64,000 bases of DNA from Zasmidium citrigriseum (Eukaryota; Ascomycota; Dothideomycetes; Mycosphaerellales; Mycosphaerellaceae). This document shows, in pieces, positions 43,240-53,745 of this stretch; the stretch's first letter is position 1, and the number at the start of each line of letters is the position of its first letter. The DNA lies in NCBI GenBank assembly GCA_002786025.1, contig NHNW01000012.1, positions 248,001 through 312,000 of the forward strand, given 5' to 3'. A program made the position numbers and the translations under genes. The notes beneath the pieces were generated by a model that made no database searches, was not told the origin of the DNA, and worked only from the letters and a program-made list of their open reading frames with translations.

Positions 43240-43758
43240 ACTTCACATTAATTGCCACCCTCATTGGAGGCATTCAATCTATGTCGTCCTCAGCATTCTT
43301 ATCACTGAATCATATCTATCTCATCACGCAGGAAGCTCTTCCTCATTGCACTCACTTACTAGAGTTTTCAGGCTGTGAGGCGCTTCAGGGGCTACCGGGG
43401 CTTTCGGGGCTGTCGGGGAACTTGTGGCTGCAGGAGCACATTAGGCTCGAACAGCTCGATCATGTGAAAGCCGGCCACGTGTTGATCTCCTAGCGTGGTG
43501 TTCAAAGTACCGCTGATGGATTACAGTGTCTACAGAGGGGAAATCGAACAATCATTACCGATGCCACTGACACGACTTCGGGACGGCTTCACAGGATGTT
43601 CACTGTGAGCTTGCACAGAAAGCTTGACTTGGGTATGCGCATCGATTTTAACAAATTTGCGGCAGTCCAATTTCCTGGAAACGCTCAATACCCTTGATCT
43701 GGTCGAAGTCCCCTCTATCCAAATGCCCCAGCCCCTGAAACCAACCACCCACAAAGCA
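43240..43758. other. Convergent intergenic region, 519 bp, with repeat block B
   Basis: Between the 3' ends of the two RidA-type genes. Apart from the 9-bp repeats at 43388-43418 I see nothing; no small gene is supported. Confidence 0.5.
43388..43418 (+). repeat. 9-bp repeat block B (three GGGGCTNYC units)
   Basis: Three exact-phase units GGGGCTACC, GGGGCTTTC and GGGGCTGTC, then GGGG. It has the same unit and period as blocks A and C. It lies between two convergent genes, so a promoter role is not obvious. Confidence 0.7.
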
Positions 43759-44163
43759 TCAAGCATAAGGAATCACCGCAGTCACCTGCACCTCCACAAC
43801 CATTTCCGGAAACGCCAGACTACTGATCCCAAGCAGCGTATGAGGCGGTAGATCGAAGCCAGCGAAAGCTCGACGCTTCTCCGTTTCGTAAGCGTTGAAG
43901 TCACGCCGCAAGTCCGTCAAGTATGCGACCAATCTCACAACATGGCTGAAGTCGGCGCCGTGCTCTGCCAGTAGCGTTCGAATCTTGTCGTATGCCATTC
44001 TTGTCTGGCTGGCGCAATCTCCAGGATGGTGGACATGTCCGTCGATTGGGTCTTCGGCTCCCACGCCGGAGAGATAGATCGTTCGACCGGGCGTTTCGAC
44101 GATCGTTGCGTCGGCAAAGTAGTGCTTGCTCCATGCGGAATATGTGCTCTTGTGGCTAGACAT
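43759..44163 (-). CDS. RidA/YjgF family protein, 134 aa
   Basis: Single exon and single domain, the usual RidA length. Family blocks seen: TIYLSGVGAEDP (first strands), ASQTRMAYDKIRTLLAEHGADFSH (helix 1), VVRLVAYLTDLRRDFNAY and the C-terminal MVVEVQVTAVI. At the position of the catalytic Arg (RSCVEV in deaminase-type RidA) this protein has PPHTLLGIS, with no Arg, so it is probably not a standard 2-aminoacrylate deaminase. RidA proteins are small trimers handling reactive intermediates. It lies beside the three-repeat RidA-like gene, tail to tail, and shares the 9-bp repeats in its upstream region. Confidence 0.92.
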   Translation of the reverse strand: MSSHKSTYSAWSKHYFADATIVETPGRTIYLSGVGAEDPIDGHVHHPGDCASQTRMAYDKIRTLLAEHGADFSHVVRLVAYLTDLRRDFNAYETEKRRAFAGFDLPPHTLLGISSLAFPEMVVEVQVTAVIPYA

Positions 44164-44888
44164 TGTGATCTCCTGATTACCAGTGACGTCCAGAAAAGAG
44201 AGGTTCTATCCGCCCTCGAGGTAGAACGCCTAGTGCTAGCTCATATACCTTTGAGTATCGTACGACGAACGTCAGCCGATAGATTAGTCTCGTAAATCCA
44301 TGGACTACGGATTGTAACGGATGTTGATCAAGATGCTGCAACTCATCGTGTCATTTGAAGAGGACAGAATCACCTCGTCGGTAGCGTAAATCGATTCGGC
44401 ATCATGATTCTTGTTTTGATCGACCGGAAGGAAGCCATCATGCATGTACCCCTTTCATTGCATGTCATCCCCATGAAGCCCGACAGCCCCGGGAGCCCCG
44501 AGAGACCCTGGAGTTAATGAGGGTGATATATTGCATGCAGAGGAGCAAGCGCCTTGGTGGCTGTCTGGAAGCGATTGATGTACCGAATGCCGGGCAAGCC
44601 AATTCGCCCCTTAGTTCAATCAGTCGAGATTCTCAACCACTCACTGTTTGTCAGCTGTTGGTCAGCTCTGACCGACATTGGCAGCACATCTTACCAAGTT
44701 CGAGAGTCTGAGCCCAGGGATTGATGCAATAGTGAAACGTTGTGCCTCTTTGGGCCCCTAGCTGTCTGATCTGTTGTAAGAGGACTATTGCAAACGAATG
44801 CTCTACATCATGTAGTGAGGACCGGTCTTATAGATTCTCTGAGAACACCGATTCTGCAGCCCAGGTACAGATTGCCAATGATATGTCT
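44164..44888. other. Intergenic, 725 bp, with repeat block C
   Basis: Promoter side of the single-domain RidA gene and 3' side of the secreted hydrolase (both minus). Repeat block C lies 316 bases upstream of the RidA ATG. No gene is seen. Confidence 0.5.
44479..44508 (-). repeat. 9-bp repeat block C (inverted GGGGCTNYC units)
   Basis: Read on the minus strand it is GGGTCTCTC, GGGGCTCCC and GGGGCTGTC followed by GGG. Its first part matches block A over 16 of 18 bases. In the orientation of the downstream RidA gene the units run forward, as block A does toward the three-repeat gene. Confidence 0.7.
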
Positions 44889-46148
44889 TTACATGTTGCC
44901 CTCAATGAACTTGTTGATGACCCGATAGAATCCAGTTGCGTTATAGTGCAAGTTCATGGCGTGGCCAGTGTAAGGCTGTATGTACGTTTGAAATGTCTGT
45001 CGTCCATGGTCAGCTAATATAACAGCTATCTACATGACAACATTCATCTTACCTTCGCATTTGGATAAGCGGCTGACCCGGCCTCAAGAATTCCAGTGCA
45101 GTTATTTCCGCAGAATATGCGGTCATTTGAACCCGAGATCATCTGAGCCATCATATCGTTAGTCTCTAGGGTACAACCCAGTATTACCTTTGACTTACAA
45201 GTACCGGAACAGTGCAGTTAGGTGCAGCTGTCGGCAGAGCAGTCAGAAACTCGCCAATCCCAAAGGGCTCTTTCGTTGCTTCATCAAGAGCCAATATCTC
45301 CGGGGAGAAGTATGGCCGTGTGAAGAAAGAGTATTGATTGGCATTCTTGTCCGGCCACGTCAAGAAGCCTTTGCTTAAGTTGCTCCATTTTGTGTCCAAC
45401 TCGGCAGCCACCTGGAAGTTGGACGAAATTGCAAAGTCGAGGGCAAAAGAGTCGTTGGCGCTGTATCCTGTAAGGACTATAGCGTCGGTGAGATCCGAAT
45501 GATAGTTGGCGAAGTTGGAGGTGATCGTGCTGCCAAAACTGTGGCCGACATGGGCGATTCTCGTAGGAGCACGGATGGTAGGATGAAGTTCTCCTCTTCG
45601 GAGTCGAAGGGTCAACTCGACGAGGACTTCCAACTCTGGACCGAGCTGTTGCGTCGTATAAGGATCAGAAACAGTGGAACGACCAGTACCCAGTCGATCG
45701 TAGGACAGCGTAGAGAATCCCGCTGCGGTCGCAGCCTCGATGTAGTTGTAGAGACTACCTGGCCCGCCGAAGTCCCAATACCTCCGGTCGAAGCCCTGAA
45801 CTTGATATTAGCAATTGCCTTTCAGAATGGCGAGATGCTCACAATCCCGTGCGTCAGCATCTGTACATGTCCATTGCTCGAGCTGCAGCTGTCCGATGGG
45901 TAGCAATACTGCGCAGCGATATCGACGGATACAGCGATGTTTCGGGATCCTTTGAAAGGTACATATGATCCAGATGGTCTTGTCGTGATGTCGTTCAAGA
46001 GCTTTACTGAGTCAAGAGAGGACTTGAACTCTGGAAATGCGGGAATGTGTGAGGCAGCCGTGATTGTGAGTGGGACGGTGAAGTTGATACAGTCGTATGC
46101 CTTGGCCATGCCGGCGAGGAGAAGTCCTAAGAATGGTGGGATCCTCAT
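44889..46148 (-). CDS. Secreted alpha/beta hydrolase, 366 aa
   Basis: Four exons, all phase 0: 46148-45843, 45795-45199, 45142-45053 and 44996-44889. A signal peptide (IPPFLGLLLAGMAKA, cleavage near residue 17) points to secretion. The alpha/beta fold is shown by LSYDRLGTGRS, the nucleophile elbow GHSFGS with Ser188, GSNDRIF with Asp308 and GHAMNLH with His343, a full triad in the right order. Four cysteines lie in YCYPSDSC and FCGNNC. Several NxS/T sites fit a glycosylated extracellular protein. Likely an esterase or lipase-like enzyme, substrate unknown. It lies behind the RidA gene on the same strand. Confidence 0.88.
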
Positions 46149-47167
46149 GGTGAGATCGTGAACTGCTTTCCAAGATGGATCAGGGGAAGGGAAGGCAGAC
46201 GGTCATATGTGTCGATCCGGACGGGAATGTGGCTCTTTGAATGACCCGACCGATCCCAACGACGGACTCCATATCTGAATTTGAGTTGGGCTATAGTGCC
46301 TTCTTCGAGCCTCGCGTGCTTTGTAAGTCATTTGGTGATCTAGACCGCGCGTCAAGTCCAACATGTCTCAGTCTCCGCTATCCCAATGTCTGCCGAGCGG
46401 ATCATGCACAATTAACGGCCAAGAAGCCACCAAAATCTGTAAATGCTCAGGCTCATCATTCCCTTGACTCGAAAGCACTGCGCTAACGACAGTGTGAAGA
46501 GGCACCGAGCGACATCAGTTGTGATTCCATTAGGGTTTGAGAGGCTGGACGACCTGCGACAGTACTGACCGCTCATTACAATCGTCTCTAGGGTAATGTA
46601 TGCTCATGAAGCATTCATCCAAGGTTCGAATGCTCAACCTGGACAACTTTGAAGTCGGGAAGGAGAAGCCTGAGGCACTCAACGAGGCTGTAGGTCCGTG
46701 CGCTGTGGCTGAAGGGACTTCATCTCGTCCACGGGTGGAAAGCGCAACCAGCTCCTCGACCTGCAACATCGAGCGGCTGCGCCTGGCATTTGGTCAACGC
46801 CAAAGATGACAGTATGGCCTTTACCCGTCACTCCCACAAGCGGCATCGGGCTCTGTCTCGCGAGCCTCCTGGTTGAGCTGTGTCGTGAAGGGCGGCGACG
46901 TCATCCGCTGGAGATGATCCGGCAGAGATATCCTCAGACAGTGAGAAGGCGCGATGTTCGAGGGCTGTGTCCGAAATGCCAGGCGGAGCGTCGCCGGGCC
47001 CGAAAGTACCAGCGAGCACGGGCATTTGAGAATATTTGCGTTGCTTGGGCCGAAGCCCTCAATCCTCCAAGGACACAAGTTTGGCTCGGCCAGGAGAGGC
47101 CTAGCGTCTCCAGAACCACATCTGCATCCGAAGGTACAGTGGGCATATTCGTACAGTACTCATCAAC
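46149..47167. other. 1.0 kb divergent intergenic region
   Basis: Upstream of both the secreted hydrolase (minus) and the Zn2Cys6 regulator (plus). Frames at 46600-46809 and 46806-47171 on the plus strand are not convincing. No repeat of the 9-bp type is seen here. Confidence 0.5.
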
Positions 47168-49203
47168 ATGACTTCCAGCACTAGCAGCCTCTCGCGGAAT
47201 CGTCGACGTACTCCACTCGCTTGCCTCTCATGCCGGACACGGAAGACCCGATGCAATGGCGCGTACCCTTGCTCGATGTGTACTGAACTCGAAGTCGAAT
47301 GTATCTACGAGGGACCAAGCGGCAGACGTGGGAAGCATGCTGGCGACTCCGCATCCATTGCCTTGAGTACGCGCTTGGAGCTCATTGACGCCAAGCTTGA
47401 ATATCTGATCACCCTGCAAGGACAGCCTGCCCCGCCATCGGCTGGCCAAAGGGAAAAGAGTGATGATGTCGCTTCATCCGATGCCCCGGCCTCACCCCTG
47501 GTGGATGAAGCCCAAGAGGCGCCTGCCGAGTTCTTTGGGCCAAGCTCGAGCGTCGCCTTCCTCCGCGCCCTGGTTTCTGCAGGCGTGTCCATATCGACAT
47601 CTGCTCATCAGCCTCCATTCCTACGCATTCAGTCGGTCCGCACTGGGTCTCGTCCAAGCATTCACAAGCCACCACAACGGCCCGTACAGCCTTTGCATCT
47701 ACCACCCCGGCAAGAAGTGATCAAGCTGATCGATGCATACTTCACGCATGTCTCTCATACCTATCCATTCTTGCAGAAGGCTGGGCTGCTGGCGAAATAT
47801 AACCAATCTTGTGCTCATGGCTTCAGTCAGCATTTCGTGGGTCTCTTGAACGCAGTATTTGCCCATAGTGTTCGCTACACTAAAGGCATTTTGCGCATTG
47901 AAGCAGCCAGAGAGTCGGAAAAGTACTTCAGACGTGCCGAGCACATTATGCTAGACCCAGGCGAGATACATATTGGGATGAATGCAGGTCTGTCATACTA
48001 CTCTGCCAAATGATCCAACATTGACTATTCCAGTGCAATGCTTATTGCTACTGACTCTTTACAGTCTGTCCACCCAGGACTCAGCCATTGAGCCATGGAA
48101 GTTCTTCGCCAATTTAATTCAATCAAGTATGCGTGCTGGCCTACATTCGCCGTCTACTCTCCAAACGCTCAGCACGGTTGACGCTGAGATAAGAATCCGC
48201 ACGTGGAGATGCATCCTTCATGTAGACAGGGTTCTGGCCATGACATACGGACGACCGGTCGCAATTCCATCATCCTATGTCGCTATCCGTCTACCGTCCG
48301 CAGACGACTTGGAACCGCTGCCTGAGCTTGAGAACGCACGCACAGAGAGCAATCATTTCTTCATAGCTGCTTGGTCAGTGTATCTATACGATCATTACGG
48401 ATAGCATGTACTAACATGCTCTCAGTCAATTGTCCGACATCCTCCAAGAAGTCATCACGCACGTATACGACGACAATCTACAACGAAGTCAACATCTTGT
48501 TTCTGACTCCTCTACTCGAGTAGCCGTGCTCCGGGTGGAAGGCCTTTTGAACAGCTGGCTACAAACGCTACCTGCCGATCTCCAGCGTCAGCCCTGGTCA
48601 GGGGTTGATGGATGGGACGATACAAGCACAAGTGGCAGCGAGCCGCAAGAATTGGCACTGCCCGATCGATCCAGCGTGATTCTTCGCTTGAGGTACTTGA
48701 ACCTTCGAATCTTAACGCATCGGGCGATACTACAGTCCAACCTCACCGTCAATGGCCCAGCCGACCAGCACGATCAAGATGGCCAGTACTACATACAACT
48801 GGAAAACAGCCTCCTCATCATCCAGGATAGCGCGGTCGAGATCATATCCATTGTGCTTGGTCTCCACGAACACGCATATCTGGGTGGAGCTTGGTGGTTC
48901 GCGACCTATTACACCTTCCGTGCTGCCCTGGCACTTTATGCGGTCCACATTGTGCGAGTTAAACAAGGCCTGTCGCTATCATCAGCTCGTCAAGGAGTTG
49001 TTGTTGTCAAGGGGCACATCGAGGCTGGAATTGAGGCGATTGAGTTGCTATGCCAGAGCAAAGACACTCTACGACGCGTCCGCGAGACGCTTGGTCAAGT
49101 CGCTCGCGCATGTGAGGATGTTGAGACGCTGAGGTTGCTGGGACAGCCTTCGATCAATGACAAGTGTGTCGAGGACTTCATCGATCTGGGTGGCTTGGTC
49201 TGA
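47168..49203 (+). CDS. Zn2Cys6 fungal-specific transcription factor, 645 aa
   Basis: Three exons: 47168-47987, 48034-48373 and 48426-49203, with introns of 46 and 52 bp. The joins read MNA-VQCLLLLTLYSLST and IAA-CQLSDIL. The N-terminal binuclear zinc cluster is residues ~18-45: CLSCRTRKTRC, YPCSMC, then Cys after six. A fungal_trans regulatory domain follows (HVSHTYPFLQKAGLLAKY, FFANLIQSSMRAGLHSP, RCILHVDRVLAMTYGRP). Proteins of this class bind CGG triplets and often control an adjacent pathway. The nearby 9-bp repeats are CGG-rich, so control of the amidase/RidA genes is a testable guess only. Confidence 0.92.
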
Positions 49204-49704
49204 TCCGAAAGGAAGAGAGATGTTCAACGTCGAAAGGAATAATGTAGAGGATCGAGGAGTCCACTGACAGGAAGCAACAACTGGAGATCGAAATTCGTTT
49301 TGATAGAAACATGTACTTGCTGGCGAACAGATAAGCTTAGTAATCCACTTGAGCTGGTTGAAGATTTGACCACTCTTCTTCAATTCCTCATCAATGGACA
49401 TGCTTTTTCTATCCATTAGACGAAATCCATGATCGAACTCGAAGAGCACCATGCTTTTTGGAATGACGAAGAGGACCGTGTCCTCTGTAACAACCTAATT
49501 TGAAGGTGTGCCTGTCGATCCATCACGTTCAGCTCCAGCTCCAGTGGCAGGTGGGTCATTAAGGAGAAACGGCGGTCTTTTGGCAGCTGTGCAACGTCAA
49601 CGCGTAAACGGCTCCACCGCGACTACTCCTCATGATGAGAGCCAGACAGCAAATGTAGGTGGCACTGAATCTTTGCGTGAGAGTTGTTCTTGTGTTCTCG
49701 AAGC
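49204..49704. other. Intergenic, 501 bp
   Basis: 3' UTR of the regulator and promoter of the amylase (both plus). The amylase frame opens at 49684, but the ATG at 49705 starts the plausible protein. Confidence 0.5.
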
Positions 49705-51665
49705 ATGTCGTGGTTCAAACGGGGCCCTGCCGAGCAGCACGCTGCTCCACCGCCGCCAGCATGGACGCCGCCGAACCTTCAAGCGCCTACTCCCGAGAAC
49801 AAGCTGTTTTTCCAGGCTTTCGAATGGCATACTGCGTCAAAACCGCCGCCGCCGAACGAGACGCATTCGAGGGATTCCCATTGGAGTAGATTGGCGAGAG
49901 TATTGCCGAGTCTTGCGGAACTTGGAGTGACTTCGATATGGGTACCGCCCGGGTGCAAAGCCAACCAGCCGCAAGGCAATGGATACGACTGCTATGACCT
50001 TTGGGATCTTGGAGAATTTGACCAGAAGTGGGCGAGGAGTACGAAATGGGGTTCGAGAGAAGAGCTACGGGATTTGATCGAAGTCGCGAGGAGATGTGGT
50101 AATGAAGGAGTGGATATCATCTGGGATGCCATCCTGAATCATAAGACGGCGGGAGACGCTACGGATCATGCGTGGGCTGTAGAAGTGGATAAAGACGGTG
50201 CGTGTTGACATTCATTCATGGACACATTCGATTCTGACGAAGGTGGTTGGCAGACAGACGGATAGAGATCTGTGCGCCTAAAAAGATCGAGGCGTGGCTC
50301 AAATATGAGTTCCCCGGACGAGAACGAGGGGGGATGAAGTACTCGCAGATGAAATGGAGGGCAGAACACTTCAATGGCACGGACTGGGACCAATCTGCTC
50401 AGAGGAATGCACTCTATAAGTTAATTGACGATCCAGCGACATATCCCAAGCCGAACAATGAGCAGCTCCCAATACCAAACAAGCCCACCCAAGGATTCAA
50501 CAGACTGGCGAGACTTGCTGGTGCCGTATCAAATGCTATATCAGCGGAACGACATGTACCAAGGAGACCGGGCAAAGGATGGGCTGAGGATGTGGACAGG
50601 ACGTTTGGCAACTACGACTACCTGATCTTCTCAAACCTCGACTACTCACATCCCGAAGTTAGGGAAGAGATCCTAAGATGGGGTGGATGGATGGTACATG
50701 ACACTGGTGTCCATGGCTTCCGTCTGGACGCAGCGCAGCACTTCTCCTGGAACTTCATCCGATATTGGATCAGCCGAGTACAAGAGGTAAGCCGGCAGTT
50801 TCGGGGGAAGGATGTTCTCGTAGTAGGCGAGGTCTGGGCAGGCGAAGTGAGCCGACAACTCAGATGGCTGGACTTCGTTACGCCTGTAGGCTCTCCAGTG
50901 CTGGCCTACTGCTTCGACGCCCCTCTTTTGTACAGCTTCTCCCGCATATCAGAAGATGTAAGAAAGGGCAGCAGGAATGCTGATCTTCGAACTCTGCTTT
51001 GCGGACCAGGTGACCCGGACAAGCAGGCTCTGGTATCTGTACGGCCGCATCAAGCTGTGACATTTGTCACGAACCATGACACACAACCTGGCCAAACGAG
51101 CTTCACTCCAATGGCTTCCAATATCAAGGCGTTGTTCTATGCCTTCATCCTGTTGAGGCGAGAAGGCCACCCTTGTGTCTTCTGGGGCGATCTGTATGGC
51201 ACGTTGGGAGACAAGTCAGAAGGTCCTGCCTGTCAGGTCCCAGTCGTTACTGCAGGCCCACCAAATGGCACTCCCCTTTCAAGGAAGACGAGCAGATGCC
51301 TACTACCGTCCCTGATGCTGGCCCGGAGACTGTTTGCATACGGCCTGCAGCGAGACTATCTCGACAGCATGTCCTGCATTGGATGGACGCGAACGGGAAC
51401 ACATGATCGACCTGGCTGCGTCGTCATCATGAGTATTGGCCCTCCCAACAAGTGGACTATCAAAAAGATGGCGGCAGGCCTTCCTGGCGAGAAGTGGATC
51501 GACATCCTGAGCGAGAAAGAGGGCAGACCGGAAATCATCATTGACAAGAAGGGCTTTGGTGTCTTCGCTTGCAGAGGTATGAGCGTCAGTGTCTATGTCA
51601 ACGAGAACTGCGAGGCGGCTTCGAGGTTCCCGGTGCCTTTCGACCACGACGTGTACAGCCAATGA
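49705..51665 (+). CDS. GH13 alpha-amylase, no signal peptide, 634 aa
   Basis: Two exons, 49705-50197 and 50254-51665; the 56-bp intron has a CTGAC branch site and joins DKD-DRRIEIC. GH13 regions are visible: DIIWDAILNHKTAGD (region I), GFRLDAAQHF with nucleophile Asp323 (II), VVGEVWAGEV with acid/base Glu357 (III) and FVTNHDTQPGQ with Asp440 (IV). It hydrolyses internal alpha-1,4-glucan bonds. There is no signal peptide: the start MSWFKRGPAEQHAAPPPPAW is polar and proline-rich. It therefore resembles the intracellular, bacterial-type amylases of fungi, thought to act on glycogen or in cell-wall alpha-glucan synthesis. The three gene ends nearby are tight: only 45 bases separate it from the AtuA-like gene. 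Confidence 0.93.
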
Positions 51666-51710
51666 TAAACATACTCTGTTGGAAAGACGATGCCGAAGAT
51701 ACTTTGGACG

Positions 51711-53745
51711 CTATATCGTTGCATACTCCAAGAACCGCTTCGGAATATCGACAGTCTTAGCTCTGAGATACTCAAGGCAGTTTTTGCCCAGGGTATCGTA
51801 TGTCGAGCAAGAGTCATAGCCGCCTACAGATCATGTCAGCGAATGGCACATGGGAAGGGAACAAAAATACTCACGGTCAAGATGATCATGCAGAAGAAAA
51901 TGGACTGCGCGAATGTTCGGCATCTCGAAACGATCGATCCGCAGCTCAGGCTTTCCAAACTTGTGAACTTCCTCGGGACCTAGGAGCTCTTTGATCTTGT
52001 CGACGGTCAGGATTGTTCGAAGCCAGTCCCAGAGCTCTTCATTGGGCGACGGTCTGACGAAGAAGCCAGCGTTGCAATCGCTAGCTTTATCACCTGAACG
52101 GCCAAGGACAATGGTTCCAAGTGGCGCCCTTACGGTCTCTCCAAAAGCCTCCAGCTTTGCGGGATTCGATGTCTCATACGACGGTTGCTGGCGTTTGTGC
52201 TTTTCGGTCTCTGTTGGAGGTGGCACGTCGATGACTTGCTTGGCGTCGGTATCGGCGCTGAACAGCAGATGGACTCGATGGTTGACATAAGACTGCGGGA
52301 GCAGCGCCGGCCAGTACTCGTAAAATGGCTTACCCTCTGCCTGTCTCATGTCGTTGCCCAGAGAAGCGCCTGGACAGGACATCAGAAAGTTCACCATGCT
52401 GATGCGGAAGAAGCCTTCTGGATTGCGCATGTTCAGCAATTGTCTATCCTTCGACTGAGCAAATATCCTGAAGTCCACGGTTGCGATGTCCTGGTTCCTG
52501 GCATCGATCGGCGACTCCCCGTTGCGCATGAACTTCAGACAGGTGAACTTCTTCAGCCGCTCCTCGCCGAGCTCGTATCGGATCTGCTCTTCGGCCCATT
52601 TGCACTTCTCATCGATGTCGAGACCGGCGAGATAGATGTGGTACTCGGCTTGCCAACCCGCGAAGCCAGAGATTCCTACCTTGGTGGTGTCTGGTGGAGG
52701 GAGACCGCGGACGCCGCTCACGAGCACCTCGTCCTCGCCGACCTGCTCGATCTTGATCTCTTCAAGCCGGGCTACCACATCGCTATTGTAGTAGAGCGGG
52801 CCTTGGATCTCGTAGAGCAGCTGGCTTGTGACGGAATCCACGGTCACACATCCGCCAGTGTTCTTCTCTTTCGTGATCACACAGCGCCCTCGGTGGTCGA
52901 CACTTGCGATTGGGAATCCGACGTTGAGATGCTTGCCTTGCTTCAGGAGGTCTTTGAAAGAGGACATGTAGCCTCCAGTCACATATGCCGAGCATTCGAT
53001 GAGATGGCCGGCGACCAGAGCGCCTGCGAGTTCGTCCAGCTGGCTGCGGTCCCACTCATGCCACCAACTGAAACACAAGTCAGCATTCATCACCTTCATA
53101 GCCTGGGCCAACTCACGCGGCAGCACCAATAGTCGGCGCAGCATCTGCTACTCTTCCAGCAATGACAATATCGGCCCCCTGCTTCAGCGCCTCTGCAATG
53201 CCTAACCCACCAAGATAGCATTGCGCGCAGATGATCTCCTGCTCCCAGTCCTGGATCTTGCGGCCATGCATCAAAGACTCAAAAGTCTCGCCTTGCTTGA
53301 TGAGCTTCTTGATATTGTCCGTCTGCTCGTCGCCTTCGATCCACGCAACCTTGAGGTCATAACCTTTCTCCTTAACCCTCTGCTGCACGAGCTTGGCGAG
53401 CACTTCGGTGTCGGAGGCTCCAGCATTGACGGCGAGCTTGATTCCGCGTTGGGCAAGGCTGTCGATGGCTGGCTCGAAACAGTCCATGAAGTTCTCGGCG
53501 AACATGGCGGCTTGGAGTTGTTGTTCGAAGTCAAGGTTTTGGAAGTTCTGGCTCTTGCCTGAAAGCTCTTTGAGGGTCTTTTGCTTGCCGGAGCCGTGGA
53601 TGGTCATGGTCATCTCTGACAGCCAGTCCCCAACGATGACATCGACATCTTCGTTCGCCGCAAGAGACGAGATCGCCCGGACACGATCACTGAACCCACC
53701 ACTCGCGCCTCCAACACGGACCGGTCGTCGAACTCCTGGGGCCAT
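51711..53745 (-). CDS. DUF1446 / AtuA-like protein, 644 aa
   Basis: Three exons: 53745-53117, 53067-51875 and 51823-51711. Both introns have GTGAGT donors and GCTGAC branch sites. Family blocks of the AtuA/DUF1446 group: RVGGASGGFSDR at the start, VIVGDWLSEMTMT, VNAGASDTEVLA, VIAGRVADAAPTIGAAAWWHEW (across the first join) and AHLIECSAYVTGG-like GHLIECSAYVTGG. The C-terminal part ends with LLHDHLDRGYDSC. AtuA is needed for acyclic terpene utilisation in pseudomonads, with unclear biochemistry; the fungal relatives are uncharacterised. No signal peptide is seen. It is convergent with the amylase gene. The family call is firm; the function is open. Confidence 0.9.

Noticed and set aside
46615..46645. 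GGTTCGAATG, like a tRNA T-loop
   Set aside because: No matching T stem, acceptor stem or anticodon arm could be drawn around it.
52185..53132. 315-codon plus-strand frame
   Set aside because: Antisense shadow of the AtuA-like gene, whose minus-strand exons have conserved motifs and good splice sites.
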